Origin: WGMI01 sp041739275
GTDB lineage: Bacteria; Bacteroidota; Bacteroidia; Flavobacteriales; Schleiferiaceae
DNA length: 64,000 nucleotides
Assembly: GCA_041739275.1 (NCBI GenBank)
Contig: JBGSOF010000034.1
Coordinates: forward strand, 31,473 to 95,472
Direction: 5' to 3'
In this document: positions 36,172-45,554 of the stretch, in pieces
Layout of the letters: the number at the start of each line of letters is the position of its first letter
Position numbering within the stretch: position 1 is the stretch's first letter
Position numbers and translations under genes: made by a program
Notes under the pieces: model-generated
Told to the model about the DNA's origin: nothing
What the model saw: only the letters and a program-made list of their open reading frames with translations
The model's database searches: none

Positions 36172-36909
36172 TCAACCCGCCTCGCGAACATGCATTAAAA
36201 TACCCGTCGAAATTGCCAGATTGAGAGATTCCATGGTCGAATGCTCTGCCCTGCCTATGGAGATCGTACGATCGAGCATTTGTTCAATTCCGGCTTGAAT
36301 TCCATCCCCCTCGCTCCCAAAAATCAAGGCAACGCGATCGAATTCGTTCAACACCGCAGGCTCGCGCCCCCTCATGCCCGTCTTAAACACCGTTCGACCT
36401 TCAGACTGCCATGTTTCGATGGCATCCTTTGCGCTTGCGGTGCGAATTTCAACGCTGGCCACCCCGCCCATCGATGCCTGCACAACTTTGGGGTTAAAGG
36501 GATCGACGCTCTCGGGTGAACACCAAATGCGCGCAATGCCAAACCAAGCCGCGGTTCGAAGCACCGTTCCCAAATTGCCCGGATCTTTGATGCGATCAAA
36601 AAAGTATTCTGTTCGCTGTTCACTCCCATTTGAAAATTCCGGCTTGGGAAAAACAGCGAGGCTGCGCCCAGGCGACTCAAGCGCACTCAGCCGCTCAAGA
36701 CGTTCTTTTTCAACTCGTACCGTGCGTGGATGTTTAATTCGACGATCCAGTTCAAAGACGATCTCGGGGTTTAGTCCGCTATCGATCAGTTGGTAGATCA
36801 GTCGGTCGCCCTCTGCAATAAATTGATTGAACTCTTCGCGGTACTTTTTGAGCCGAAGTTTTTGAATCCGCTTGTCCCAAGACTTGCCGGCTAGCTCTGA
36901 GGGGTTCAT
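36172..36909 (-). CDS. TrmH/SpoU-family RNA 2'-O-methyltransferase
   Basis: SAM-dependent methylation of a ribose in rRNA or tRNA. 245 residues from ATG 36909; upstream in-frame codons overlap the divergent gene and are rejected. An N-terminal substrate-binding domain is followed by the SPOUT knot: RIKDPGNLGTVLRTAAWFGI (motif 1), ALIFGSEGDGI (motif 2) and ISIGRAEHSTMESLNLAIST (motif 3). Motif 3 has AEHSTMESLN where most members have 'SLNVS'. The target base is not predictable. Divergent from the TamL-like gene with 27 bases between the starts. Confidence 0.9.
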   Translation of the reverse strand: MNPSELAGKSWDKRIQKLRLKKYREEFNQFIAEGDRLIYQLIDSGLNPEIVFELDRRIKHPRTVRVEKERLERLSALESPGRSLAVFPKPEFSNGSEQRTEYFFDRIKDPGNLGTVLRTAAWFGIARIWCSPESVDPFNPKVVQASMGGVASVEIRTASAKDAIETWQSEGRTVFKTGMRGREPAVLNEFDRVALIFGSEGDGIQAGIEQMLDRTISIGRAEHSTMESLNLAISTGILMHVREAG

Positions 36910-36936
36910 ATCTTCGCAAAATACGCCCTCGAGCCC

Positions 36937-39246
36937 TTGTCTCATCGCATCAAATCGCTTTTTGTAGGCCTTTCGCTGTTCGCTCTTGGCGCGTGCAATA
37001 CGACCCGCTGGGTGCCCGAAGGTGAACTCTTGTTCGATCGGTATGAGATTCGCGTCTACGGCGAAAGACAGCAAGCCAAACCGCTGAGCCGAATTCTCAA
37101 ACAAAAACCGAACACATCTTTTGTAGGCGTAAAAAAGGGATATCTCAAGCTGTACAACCTCGGGAACCCCGAAAAGACGACAGGCCTTTCCGGATGGTTT
37201 CTCAAACGGGGCGAAGAACCGGTTTTGATCGACAGCACCAAGATCGACCGATCGGTCAAGCAAATGGGCTACAGCCTGTTCGATCAAGGTTTTTTTGAGA
37301 ATCAGGTGAGTTTCACGATCTCAAAGAATCGAAAAAACAACAAAAAAGGCGAGGTACTCATTGAGATTTGGCCCGGTCCGGCCTATCAAATAGACTCGAT
37401 ATCGACAGAGATTCAAACGCCCCAAATTCAACCAGCGGTATTAAACGTTTTAAGCACCGGAAAGTTAAAAGTCGGAGAAACATATCGGGCTTCACTGCTT
37501 GAATCTGAGCGCGGGCGAATCACCGACCGACTTCGCGAAGAAGGCTATTTCGGATTTCCGAAAGATGCGATTCGGTTTATCGCAGACACCATGAGACCCG
37601 GACCCAAGGTGGCTCTTCACATGTTTGTCGAAGATCAAGCGTTCCAAAACAAAGACTCTGCCTTTACCCAACCCTACCGAACCTACCGAATTGGAAACAT
37701 TGAATTTGACGATGAATACGATCTCGCAATCAGCAACAAACCCTATGTAGATACGGTCGATTTCGATGGCTATCGATTCTTGTATCGGCACAAGGACGAG
37801 AAGACTTGGATTAAAGAGCGGGTTCCCGTGGAAGCGACTCACTTAAAAAAGGGCGATCTCTATCGATCGAGCAAAGTTCAGGAGACCTACAGACACCTCA
37901 ATGGCCTGAATGTATTTCAATCGGCCGACATTAGTTTTTCAGCCGACCCCGCCGACAGTACTGGATATAGTTTACTGACGCGAATCAGGCTGAGTCCTAA
38001 GACCCGGCGAAATTTCACGACCGAACTCGAAGGCACAAACACCTCCGGGAATTTTGGCATTGGCGGAAGCGTTGGCTGGACCGATCGAAATCTCTTCAGG
38101 GGTGCCGAAATTTTCGATTTCAGACTCTATGGCGCGGTCGAAGCCCAGTATAGTTCGAACCAAAGTGAGCAGCTCTTCAACACCTTCGAATTTGGCACCG
38201 AAGCGGGCGTCAATTTTCCGAGATTTCTCCTGCCTTTTAATAGCTACCTCATCGTGCCCAAAAGAATGAGGCCCACTTCTCGGGTTTCGCTCAAGGTTTT
38301 GAGACAATCTCGTTTGGAATACGACCGCGTCCTTTTCAATGCGAGGCTGGAATATTCGTGGTGGGAAAGTCAGACCAAAAAGCACACGGTGGCACTTGCA
38401 GACTGGAATTTCACCAACGTATTGCGCGTCGAAGACGACTTTCTCGAAGACCTGCTCTTTCCGACGGGCTTTGTTTCGATGGTTTACTTATCGACCCAGT
38501 ATAATTTTCAATACAACGAACAGGCCGTTAAAAAACCGGGAGAGAATTTTCAGGCTTTTTATGGCACTTTAGAATTTGCCAGCAATGTGGTTGCCCCTCT
38601 GTTGTCATCGTCTGACCCGGAACTGCCTTACGATCAAATTTTAGGAGTTGGTGTCTCTCAATTTTTTAAAGTAGACGCCGACTACCGATACTTTGTCGAT
38701 CTGGGCAGCGAGCGATTTTTGGTGGCACGAGCCTATGTCGGTGCGCTCTTTGGCTACGGAAACGGTCAGTATCTGCTTCCTTTCGAAAAATTCAGCTTTG
38801 GAGGGGGAACCAACGACAACAGAGCTTGGAACGCCTATCGACTGGGCCCTGGATCGGTTCGAGGGGCAACAGAAAACGTGAATATTGCTCCTTTCAAGCT
38901 CTCGGGCAATATCGAATATCGATTTCCAATCTTTAAACAATTCAAAGGAGCCCTTTTTACGGATTTCGGAAACATTTGGTTTATGCAACCCGATCTTCTG
39001 ATTTACAGCAGAGCCTACGAGCAAAACCCCGAAGCCTTTATCAACAACGCCCACATTCTAAACGAAATAGCCATTGGAGGCGGGGCGGGAATTCGCTACG
39101 ACTTCGGGTTCTTTGTCTTGCGCTTCGACGGGGGTGTACCGCTGAGACAGCCGTTTGCAAACGAGCAAACCGGTTCAAACTGGGTGATTTCTAAATTGGG
39201 ATGGGGCGATTTAATCGTAAATTTTGGAATAGGATATCCCTTCTAG
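36937..39246 (+). CDS. BamA/TamA-family outer membrane protein, lipoprotein type (TamL-like)
   Basis: Outer-membrane 16-strand barrel of the Omp85 family with periplasmic POTRA domains. 769 residues from a TTG at 36937. The signal peptide LFVGLSLFALGAC ends in a lipobox Cys (about 20), which is unusual for Omp85 in general but typical of the TamL lipoproteins of Bacteroidota. POTRA-like segments span 30-330 (KQMGYSLFDQGFFENQVSF, TDRLREEGYFGFPKDAIRF). The barrel ends with LPFEKFSFGGGTNDNRAWN, GPGSVRG (lid-lock motif region) and the aromatic last strand LIVNFGIGYPF. A TamB gene is not visible nearby. Confidence 0.87.
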   Translation: MSHRIKSLFVGLSLFALGACNTTRWVPEGELLFDRYEIRVYGERQQAKPLSRILKQKPNTSFVGVKKGYLKLYNLGNPEKTTGLSGWFLKRGEEPVLIDSTKIDRSVKQMGYSLFDQGFFENQVSFTISKNRKNNKKGEVLIEIWPGPAYQIDSISTEIQTPQIQPAVLNVLSTGKLKVGETYRASLLESERGRITDRLREEGYFGFPKDAIRFIADTMRPGPKVALHMFVEDQAFQNKDSAFTQPYRTYRIGNIEFDDEYDLAISNKPYVDTVDFDGYRFLYRHKDEKTWIKERVPVEATHLKKGDLYRSSKVQETYRHLNGLNVFQSADISFSADPADSTGYSLLTRIRLSPKTRRNFTTELEGTNTSGNFGIGGSVGWTDRNLFRGAEIFDFRLYGAVEAQYSSNQSEQLFNTFEFGTEAGVNFPRFLLPFNSYLIVPKRMRPTSRVSLKVLRQSRLEYDRVLFNARLEYSWWESQTKKHTVALADWNFTNVLRVEDDFLEDLLFPTGFVSMVYLSTQYNFQYNEQAVKKPGENFQAFYGTLEFASNVVAPLLSSSDPELPYDQILGVGVSQFFKVDADYRYFVDLGSERFLVARAYVGALFGYGNGQYLLPFEKFSFGGGTNDNRAWNAYRLGPGSVRGATENVNIAPFKLSGNIEYRFPIFKQFKGALFTDFGNIWFMQPDLLIYSRAYEQNPEAFINNAHILNEIAIGGGAGIRYDFGFFVLRFDGGVPLRQPFANEQTGSNWVISKLGWGDLIVNFGIGYPF

Positions 39247-39416
39247 TTCCCATTTATTCATTCGCGCCCACAACATCTTTCAACACTGCATTGTGGACGA
39301 AAAAACGCATATTTCTTAACATCCCGATTTGGGAAGTCGTGTAGGATATTTGGTGTAATTTTATCGCGATCCTCAGAGATTGGAAACGCGCGAACAGACT
39401 TACCAAACCGACCCCT

Positions 39417-40520
39417 ATGAAGAACAGATTCCCTTTCGTTATTCTCGCATGCCTCTTCATCCTATCCGCTCAAGCCCAGCGTTTTAACGAACGGCTTTAC
39501 ATCAACACCACCGCCGTTTACCTACTCCCATTTACCGATCTTTACGAAAGCAACTTTGAGCAGAATCGCCTCGATTTGGGTCTTGAAGTCGGTTTGGGTT
39601 ATCGCTTCACCGAGGTTTTGGCGCTCAGAGGTGGATTTTTGGTCGGCAATATGGACGGGGACATCGGAAAAAAATACAGCGAAACCCTGCTGAACGAGCT
39701 CAGCCTGAATGCCGATATCGATTTGTTCGAGCTCTTTAACTCAGATTCCAAATGGAGGGGGGTTGCGCATGTGGGCGCAGGTTGGCTCTGGTATAACTCT
39801 CGGCGATACTTTGTCGGAGACGACCCATACTTCCTTCAGAGCTACGTACCCAGCGACGGACGTCACAGTCAAAACGTAATTATACGGGCAGGAGGAGATT
39901 TTTACATTCCACTGAACGACCGCATCGAATTGATGCTCGGAGCGGGAATCCGCTTGCCGCTTGGCTCCGATTATTTGGATGCCACGGCAGTCGAAGACGA
40001 CGACGATATGTACGGAGCCATCAATTTGGGGCTTTCGTTTACCCTTGGTAAAACGGTACTCAAGAACGAAAGCGTCGTAAAAACGACCGATTACGACATG
40101 CTGAACGCCGACAAGAGCGCTTTGGAAAAAGAAGTCGAACGGATCAAATTGGAAAACGAAAAAGTGCTGGCAGACAAAAATGCCCAGATTGCCGCCGCGA
40201 ACAAACAGTTGGATAGCGCTCGCGTGGCCTTGACCAAACGAAATATGGAATTCGAAGAGCTCAAGGCTTCTAAGGTTCAAACAGCCAGCGACAGCTCGAA
40301 GCGCTGGAGGGTGGTCGTGGGAAGCTTCCCGACTCAAGAAATGGCTCAAAGGTTTATCGACCGCGTGAACCTTGAGAAAGAGGAGATGGTCATTCTGCAC
40401 GTTGAAGAACTCAACACCTACCGAGTGGTGTACAAGTCGTTTGACAGCATGAACGCCGCTCTGAAGGCCCGGCAAAAGGCACGAAGCGTGGTGTCTGACG
40501 CTTGGGTGATCGAATTCTAA
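39417..40520 (+). CDS. Outer membrane barrel protein with coiled coil and SPOR domain
   Basis: 367 residues. Signal peptide: FPFVILACLFILSAQA, cleaved before QRFNER. An OmpA-like eight-strand barrel covers 21-215 (LDLGLEVGLGYRFTEVLALR, MLGAGIRLPLGSDYLD). A charged coiled coil covers 225-290 (ADKSALEKEVERIKLENEKV). A C-terminal SPOR domain, about 295-367 (RWRVVVGSFPTQEMAQRFID, LNTYRVVYKSF), would bind denuded peptidoglycan at division sites. The layout is barrel, rod, wall binder, like an OmpA protein in which SPOR replaces the OmpA domain. A terminator follows at 40555. Confidence 0.8.
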   Translation: MKNRFPFVILACLFILSAQAQRFNERLYINTTAVYLLPFTDLYESNFEQNRLDLGLEVGLGYRFTEVLALRGGFLVGNMDGDIGKKYSETLLNELSLNADIDLFELFNSDSKWRGVAHVGAGWLWYNSRRYFVGDDPYFLQSYVPSDGRHSQNVIIRAGGDFYIPLNDRIELMLGAGIRLPLGSDYLDATAVEDDDDMYGAINLGLSFTLGKTVLKNESVVKTTDYDMLNADKSALEKEVERIKLENEKVLADKNAQIAAANKQLDSARVALTKRNMEFEELKASKVQTASDSSKRWRVVVGSFPTQEMAQRFIDRVNLEKEEMVILHVEELNTYRVVYKSFDSMNAALKARQKARSVVSDAWVIEF

Positions 40521-40554
40521 ACCCGAGCAGAGTTCGGTATTAAGATGTTCTAAT

Positions 40555-40587
40555 GGGGCGCAATCCGTACCTTTGCGCCCCTTTTTT
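40555..40587 (+). terminator. Terminator overlapping the tig promoter
   Basis: GGGGCGCAA (40555-40563) pairs with TTGCGCCCC (40573-40581), with a 9-base loop and six T at 40582-40587. The right arm and loop contain TACCTTTG (40568-40575), an exact TAnnTTTG -7 box 22 bases before the tig ATG. The same bases thus seem to end the SPOR gene transcript and start that of tig. Confidence 0.75.
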
Positions 40588-40596
40588 ATTTCCCAA

Positions 40597-41910
40597 ATGG
40601 AATTCTCTCTCGATCGCCGGGGCTCGCTTGAAGCCGTACTGCAAATTCGCCTCAACCGCACCGAAATTCAGCCCAAAGTGGATGAAGTGCTTCGGAATTA
40701 TCGAAAGACTGCGGCTCTACCCGGTTTTCGAAAAGGCATGGTTCCCGAAACGCTCATCCGAAAGCAATACGGCAAATCGATCTTGATCGACGAGGTGAAC
40801 CGCATGCTCAACGAGGGCTTGAACAGCTATCTCAACGAACAAGACATTCGCTTTTTGGGCAACCCTCTTCCTGTTCCTCAAAACGACATCGATTGGGATT
40901 CTGAGCAGCTGAGCTTCGATTTTGAACTCGGCTTGAGCCCGGAGTTTTCGCTTGAGGTCGAGCGCATCGAAATTGAAAAGCCCGTGGCCGCGGTGGCCGA
41001 AGCCGAAATTGACGAAGAACTGAACAGGTTGAGGCGCAGGTTCGGTCGGCAGTTGGAGGCCGAATCAATTGGCATGGAAGACTTTGTGGTCGGCGAACTG
41101 TCTTCGAACGAAGTGGAACACACCCACAGGGTGGCGTTTCGAATGCAGCGCCCCGAACTGACTTTGTTGGCAGACAGACTTGTCGGCCTTGCTGAAGGCG
41201 ACACAATTTCAATCTCGCTCGCCAACGACTTTTCCAGTTCGGAAGCGGCTTCGCGGCTCTTCGAAATTGACGCGGCGCATCTGGCCGAGCACGGGGATGT
41301 TCAGAATCTGACGATTACTAAAATTGTTCGAGTGGAACCTGCGGAACTCGACACAGAGTTCTTTTCGAAAGTGCACCCGGATGCCATCGATGTGGATAGC
41401 CTCAAGTCACTGATCCGCGCCGGTTTAGAGAATGAGAACGAGCAGCGATCCAAACAAATCGTCCTCGGTGCGGTTCGCGAAGCGGTCGTCGAACGGCACG
41501 GGTTCGAGCTTCCCGACGCCTTCCTGACAAAATGGCTTGCAACCCAAACGGAACGTCCGCTCAGCGAAACAGAGCTGGCCGAGCAATATGAACTCATGAA
41601 ACCCGGTTTGCGCTGGCAACTCATCGAAGGGCTGGCGGCTCGCGAATACGGGCTGCGCGTAGCTACAGAAGACCTCAGAGACGAGGGCTTTCAAAAGCTG
41701 ATGAACCAGTTTGGAGATTCTGCCCGATCGATCGAGCCCTCTCTTTTGAGCGGAGCGGTTGACCGAATGTTGCAGGATGAAAATGAGGTACGACAATTGC
41801 ACGACGGTGCCATGTCTCGGAAAGTTTTGGAGGCCATGGCCGAAAAAGTTCAGTTAAAAACGAAATCGGTCTCGTCTGAAGAACTCTTGAGCCACTTTTA
41901 TCGTTCGTAG
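40597..41910 (+). CDS. tig: Trigger factor
   Basis: Ribosome-associated chaperone with peptidyl-prolyl isomerase homology that receives nascent chains at the exit tunnel. 437 residues from ATG 40597; an earlier in-frame codon at 40573 lies in the terminator stem. Ribosome-binding tail: PGFRKGMVPETLIRKQYGKS (close to the GFRxGKxP signature). The middle FKBP-like domain appears weakly conserved, as in other Bacteroidota. The long helical C-terminal domain follows. It heads the tig-clpP-clpX group. Confidence 0.93.
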   Translation: MEFSLDRRGSLEAVLQIRLNRTEIQPKVDEVLRNYRKTAALPGFRKGMVPETLIRKQYGKSILIDEVNRMLNEGLNSYLNEQDIRFLGNPLPVPQNDIDWDSEQLSFDFELGLSPEFSLEVERIEIEKPVAAVAEAEIDEELNRLRRRFGRQLEAESIGMEDFVVGELSSNEVEHTHRVAFRMQRPELTLLADRLVGLAEGDTISISLANDFSSSEAASRLFEIDAAHLAEHGDVQNLTITKIVRVEPAELDTEFFSKVHPDAIDVDSLKSLIRAGLENENEQRSKQIVLGAVREAVVERHGFELPDAFLTKWLATQTERPLSETELAEQYELMKPGLRWQLIEGLAAREYGLRVATEDLRDEGFQKLMNQFGDSARSIEPSLLSGAVDRMLQDENEVRQLHDGAMSRKVLEAMAEKVQLKTKSVSSEELLSHFYRS

Positions 41911-41953
41911 AGAACCCTTCGAATCAACTACATTTAAACCGATCCCTCACCCC

Positions 41954-42628
41954 ATGCAAAACGGAGAGTTTGAAAAGTATGCCCTCGGGCACCAAGGAAT
42001 TTCGAGTTTGTCGCTCGATCGGTACGTAAACGCGAGTTTAACTCCGTACATCATTGAAGAGCGTTCGTTGAACGTTGCGCAGATGGACGTTTTTTCTCGT
42101 TTGATGATGGATCGGATCATCTTTTTGGGCACGGCCATCAACGACCAGGTTGCCAACATCGTTCAAGCGCAGTTGCTCTTTTTGGAGTCGGTCGACAGCA
42201 AGAAGGACATTCAGATTTATATGAATTCGCCCGGTGGCTCGGTTTATGCCGGTTTGGGGATCTACGACACCATGCAGGTCGTGGCTCCCGATGTGGCCAC
42301 CATCTGCACGGGAATGGCTGCCTCTATGGCCGCGGTGCTCTTGTGTGCCGGTCAAAAAGGCAAGCGCACGGCCCTCAAGCACAGCAGGGTGATGATTCAC
42401 CAGCCGATGAGCGGAGCTCAAGGTCAGGTGGCCGATATGGAAATCGCTCTGAAAGAAACCCAAAAGGTTCGCGACGAGCTATATAACATCTTGGCGGAGC
42501 ACAGCGGAAATACCTACGACCGCATCAAAGCAGACTCAGACCGCGACTATTGGATGACCTCGAGCGAAGCCCGCGAATACGGCATGGTCGACGAAATTCT
42601 CGTCAGCAAAAAACAACCCAAGGGCTAA
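41954..42628 (+). CDS. clpP: ATP-dependent Clp protease proteolytic subunit
   Basis: Serine protease that forms the 14-mer degradation chamber with ClpX or ClpA/C. 224 residues. Nucleophile Ser124 in TGMAASMAAVLL, catalytic His149 in MIHQPMSG, and acid in the DRDYWMTSSEA region. The oxyanion-strand NSPGGSVYAGLGIYD is intact. It lies 43 bases after tig and 22 bases before clpX. Confidence 0.97.
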   Translation: MQNGEFEKYALGHQGISSLSLDRYVNASLTPYIIEERSLNVAQMDVFSRLMMDRIIFLGTAINDQVANIVQAQLLFLESVDSKKDIQIYMNSPGGSVYAGLGIYDTMQVVAPDVATICTGMAASMAAVLLCAGQKGKRTALKHSRVMIHQPMSGAQGQVADMEIALKETQKVRDELYNILAEHSGNTYDRIKADSDRDYWMTSSEAREYGMVDEILVSKKQPKG

Positions 42629-42650
42629 ATCTCGGCCCGAACTCTTCGCT

Positions 42651-43892
42651 ATGAAAGACAAAAAAGAGCAATTGGTCTGTTCGTTTTGCGGCCGCGACAA
42701 GAAAGACACCAATGTCTTGATTGCCGGCATCAACGGGCACATTTGCGACCATTGCATCCGCCAAGCCAATGGCATTGTAAGCGAAGAACTCGACAATCGA
42801 GAAAAACGCGAGCTCAGCCTGAATATGAAGCTCGTAAAGCCCACAGAAATCAAGGCTTTTCTCGACGAGTATGTCATCGGGCAAGACGAGGCCAAGCGCG
42901 TGCTGAGCGTCGCGGTGTACAACCACTACAAACGCCTCACCCAACCCGCGGCCGAAAACGAGGTTGAAATTGAAAAGTCGAACATCGTCTTGGTGGGCGA
43001 AACAGGCACCGGCAAGACGCTGTTGGCCCGAACGATTGCTCGGATGCTCAACGTCCCCTTTACCATTGTCGATGCCACGGTTCTGACCGAGGCCGGCTAT
43101 GTGGGCGAAGACGTCGAGAGCATTTTGAGTCGATTGCTTCAGGCTGCGAATTATGATGTGCGCACGGCGGAACGCGGCATCGTTTTTATCGACGAAATCG
43201 ACAAAATTGCGCGAAAGTCAGACAACCCGTCCATTACCCGCGATGTATCGGGCGAAGGCGTGCAGCAGGGGCTTCTGAAGCTACTCGAAGGAGCAAAGGT
43301 GAATGTGCCCCCCCAGGGCGGACGAAAACATCCCGACCAGAAGTTTATCGAAATCGACACCCGAAACATTCTCTTCGTGGCCGGGGGCGCTTTTGATGGA
43401 ATTCAACGGCACATAGCCCGCAGGCTGAATACCAAGTCTGTAGGGTATCAAAGTTCGAAAGAGCGCGAATCGGTTTCGGGACAATCGATGCTGCGCTTTG
43501 TCTCGCCTCAAGACCTCAAGAGCTTTGGCTTGATTCCCGAGCTCATTGGCCGACTTCCCGTGCTGACGTACCTCGAACCTCTGGACGCGGCCTCGCTCAA
43601 GAGCATTTTGACCGACCCCAAAAACGCATTGATCAAGCAGTATCAACGCCTGTTCGAAATGGACAACATTGAGCTGACGTTCAAGGAGGAGGCTTTAGAC
43701 TTAATCGTCGAAAAAGCGCTGGAATTCAAACTGGGCGCTCGCGGTCTTCGATCGATCTGCGAAGCGGTTCTCAACGATGCCATGTTTCACATGCCGAGCG
43801 ACGAACGAACGGAACGGTTGGTGATTAGCCGCTCGTATGCCGAAGAGAAGCTCGACCAGAGCGTCATGAAACGACTCAAAGCAGTCGGCTAA
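42651..43892 (+). CDS. clpX: ATP-dependent Clp protease ATP-binding subunit ClpX
   Basis: AAA+ unfoldase that feeds ClpP. 413 residues. N-terminal zinc finger: Cys10, Cys13, Cys32 and Cys35 (CSFC and CDHC). Walker A GETGTGKTLLAR, Walker B IVFIDEIDKIA, pore loop in EAGYVGEDVES, sensor 2 region FKLGARGLRSI. The IGF-type loop that docks on ClpP appears as a short form. It ends 17 bases inside the 3' end of the convergent folA. Confidence 0.97.
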   Translation: MKDKKEQLVCSFCGRDKKDTNVLIAGINGHICDHCIRQANGIVSEELDNREKRELSLNMKLVKPTEIKAFLDEYVIGQDEAKRVLSVAVYNHYKRLTQPAAENEVEIEKSNIVLVGETGTGKTLLARTIARMLNVPFTIVDATVLTEAGYVGEDVESILSRLLQAANYDVRTAERGIVFIDEIDKIARKSDNPSITRDVSGEGVQQGLLKLLEGAKVNVPPQGGRKHPDQKFIEIDTRNILFVAGGAFDGIQRHIARRLNTKSVGYQSSKERESVSGQSMLRFVSPQDLKSFGLIPELIGRLPVLTYLEPLDAASLKSILTDPKNALIKQYQRLFEMDNIELTFKEEALDLIVEKALEFKLGARGLRSICEAVLNDAMFHMPSDERTERLVISRSYAEEKLDQSVMKRLKAVG

Positions 43893-44415
43893 AAAACACG
43901 TTTTCAATCTCTCGCTTGGGCTTTCGAACCCAGGTCTCAAACTGATAATCGGGCCCTTTTCCGAGTTCCGCTTCACGGGGGCGAATGGAGCGTATTTCGA
44001 ATTGGAGTGGGTCCATCTCAGGAAACACTGTATCTCCCACAAAATCAGCATTGATGCGCGTCAGTTCGACTCGATCGGCGAACGGCATGGCAAGTCGATA
44101 AATTTCGCCTCCGCCTACGACGAATACCTTCTCGAGGTCTTTGCAATAGGCGAGGGCTGCTTCAATGTTGGGAAACACTTCGGCTCCGACGCCCGACCAG
44201 TCTGGGTTTCGACTTACGACCAAATGCCTCCTCCTGGGCAGGGCTTTCGGAAGAGACTCAAAGGTCTTTCTCCCCATTATTAAGACCTGATCGATCGTCA
44301 AGGCCTTAAAATGCTTGAGGTCTTCAGGCAAGTGCCACAGCAGCTTGTTCTCGCCGCCGATGACGCGATTGCGCGCCATGGCCACTACCAATACGACTTG
44401 AGGTTGTGCGCTCAA
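43876..44415 (-). CDS. folA: Dihydrofolate reductase
   Basis: NADPH-dependent reduction of dihydrofolate, which regenerates the cofactor used by the thyA product. 179 residues from TTG 44415, overlapping the thyA stop (TTGA). The long upstream frame is rejected because it runs through thyA. Family segments: VVLVVAMARNRVIGGENKLL, WHLPEDLKHFKALT (acid at the substrate site), MGRKTFESLPKALPRR and VFVVGGGEIYRLAMP. The next in-frame ATG would remove the first strand, so the TTG start is preferred. Confidence 0.92.
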   Translation of the reverse strand: MSAQPQVVLVVAMARNRVIGGENKLLWHLPEDLKHFKALTIDQVLIMGRKTFESLPKALPRRRHLVVSRNPDWSGVGAEVFPNIEAALAYCKDLEKVFVVGGGEIYRLAMPFADRVELTRINADFVGDTVFPEMDPLQFEIRSIRPREAELGKGPDYQFETWVRKPKREIENVFFSRLL

Positions 44416-45212
44416 ACTGCGATGGGGGCTTTGATGGCGGGGTGGGGATCGTAGCCTACGACTTCGATGTCTTCGTAGCGAAAGGCTTTCCAATCGGTAA
44501 TGGCTGGATTGAGCCGGAGTTCGGGCAAAGCGCGGGGCTCGCGCTCCAACTGGGTGCGCACTTGATCGAGGTGGTTGACATACAGATGGACGTCCCCAAA
44601 GGTGTGGACAAAATCGCCGACCTGGTAGCCGCACACCTGTGCCAGCATATGGGTGAGGAGGGCATACGAGGCGATGTTGAAAGGAACGCCGAGGAACAAA
44701 TCGGCACTGCGCTGATACAACTGACAGCTGAGTTTGCCTTCGGCTACGTAGAACTGAAAGAGCACGTGACAGGGTGGCAGCGCCATCCGTTCAATTTCGG
44801 CTACGTTCCAGGCACTCACGACATGCCTGCGGCTGTCGGGGTTGTTTTTGAGCCCGTGCACCAATCGTTCAATTTGATCGATGTGGAGACCATCGGGGGT
44901 TGGCCAGCTTCTCCATTGGGCTCCATACACGGGTCCCAATTCGCCATTCTCGTCGGCCCATTCGTCCCAGATGCGCACCCCGTTTTCTTTGAGGTAGGCG
45001 ATGTTGGTGGAGCCTTTGAGGAACCACAACAACTCGTGTACGATGGACTTGAGGTGGAGTTTTTTGGTCGTGACCAGCGGAAAGCCCTCGCTGAAATCAA
45101 ACCGCAGTTGGTGACCGAACACGCTTAGGGTTCCGGTCCCAGTTCGGTCTTCTTTCCGGACTCCGGTGTCGAGCACCAGCCGGAGCAAATCGTGATAGTT
45201 TTTCAAGGCCAA
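44412..45212 (-). CDS. thyA: Thymidylate synthase
   Basis: Makes dTMP from dUMP with methylene-THF. 266 residues, TTG start (another TTG two codons later is possible). RTGTGTLSVFGHQLRFD near the start, then the catalytic Cys in LPPCHVLFQFYV and the following SCQLYQRSADLFLGVPFNIA. A -7 box TACATTTG (45233-45226) lies 13 bases before the start. Operon thyA-folA with a 4-base overlap. Confidence 0.97.
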   Translation of the reverse strand: MALKNYHDLLRLVLDTGVRKEDRTGTGTLSVFGHQLRFDFSEGFPLVTTKKLHLKSIVHELLWFLKGSTNIAYLKENGVRIWDEWADENGELGPVYGAQWRSWPTPDGLHIDQIERLVHGLKNNPDSRRHVVSAWNVAEIERMALPPCHVLFQFYVAEGKLSCQLYQRSADLFLGVPFNIASYALLTHMLAQVCGYQVGDFVHTFGDVHLYVNHLDQVRTQLEREPRALPELRLNPAITDWKAFRYEDIEVVGYDPHPAIKAPIAV

Positions 45213-45225
45213 TTCAGGTTCGACT

Positions 45226-45233
45226 CAAATGTA
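45226..45233 (-). promoter_or_regulatory. Candidate -7 box of thyA
   Basis: TACATTTG read on the minus strand, an exact TAnnTTTG match, ending 13 bases before the thyA TTG start. This implies a leader under ten bases. No -33 TTTG was found. Confidence 0.45.
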
Positions 45234-45554
45234 ACCCCTCCTCCCTTCCCCCTCTCCCCTCCCTGCCTTGAGTTTTCCACGGTGTTTGAGCAGGGGGGAA
45301 ATCCCTGTGCTGCCATGGAACTTCAAAAATCTGTGGACAATTCAGATCGTCATTCCGTTCTCAAACGAGCAAAGTTTCTATATTCGTTAGGCTGTGGTTC
45401 CTATCTAAACCCAAAACTGTCCTAGACCCATTCCTCGTATGCTCCTTTTCGGTTTTGAAAAAGTACAATAGGTATTGTTATAAGTTGATAGGGGTTATAG
45501 AGGAGGAAGAATGGTGTTGTTGTAAGCAAGTTAGCGGTCATATTCTAACGAAAG
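45234..45554. other. Gene-free gap between thyA and the PIN cassette
   Basis: About 320 bases with no supportable frame. The composition changes from GC-rich pyrimidine tracts (45234-45265) to AT-rich sequence after about 45430, marking the left edge of the AT-rich cassette. A purine-rich AGAGGAGGAAGAATGG stretch near 45500 looks like a ribosome site, but no long frame follows it. Confidence 0.4.

Noticed and set aside
44416..44634. Upstream extension of folA
   Set aside because: Runs inside thyA in another frame; composition is Arg/Pro/Ser-rich like a shadow, and DHFR starts at the overlap TTG.
45330..45360. DnaA-box-like TGTGGACAA, possible origin
   Set aside because: A single imperfect box with no cluster, no AT-rich unwinding element and no dnaA or dnaN nearby.
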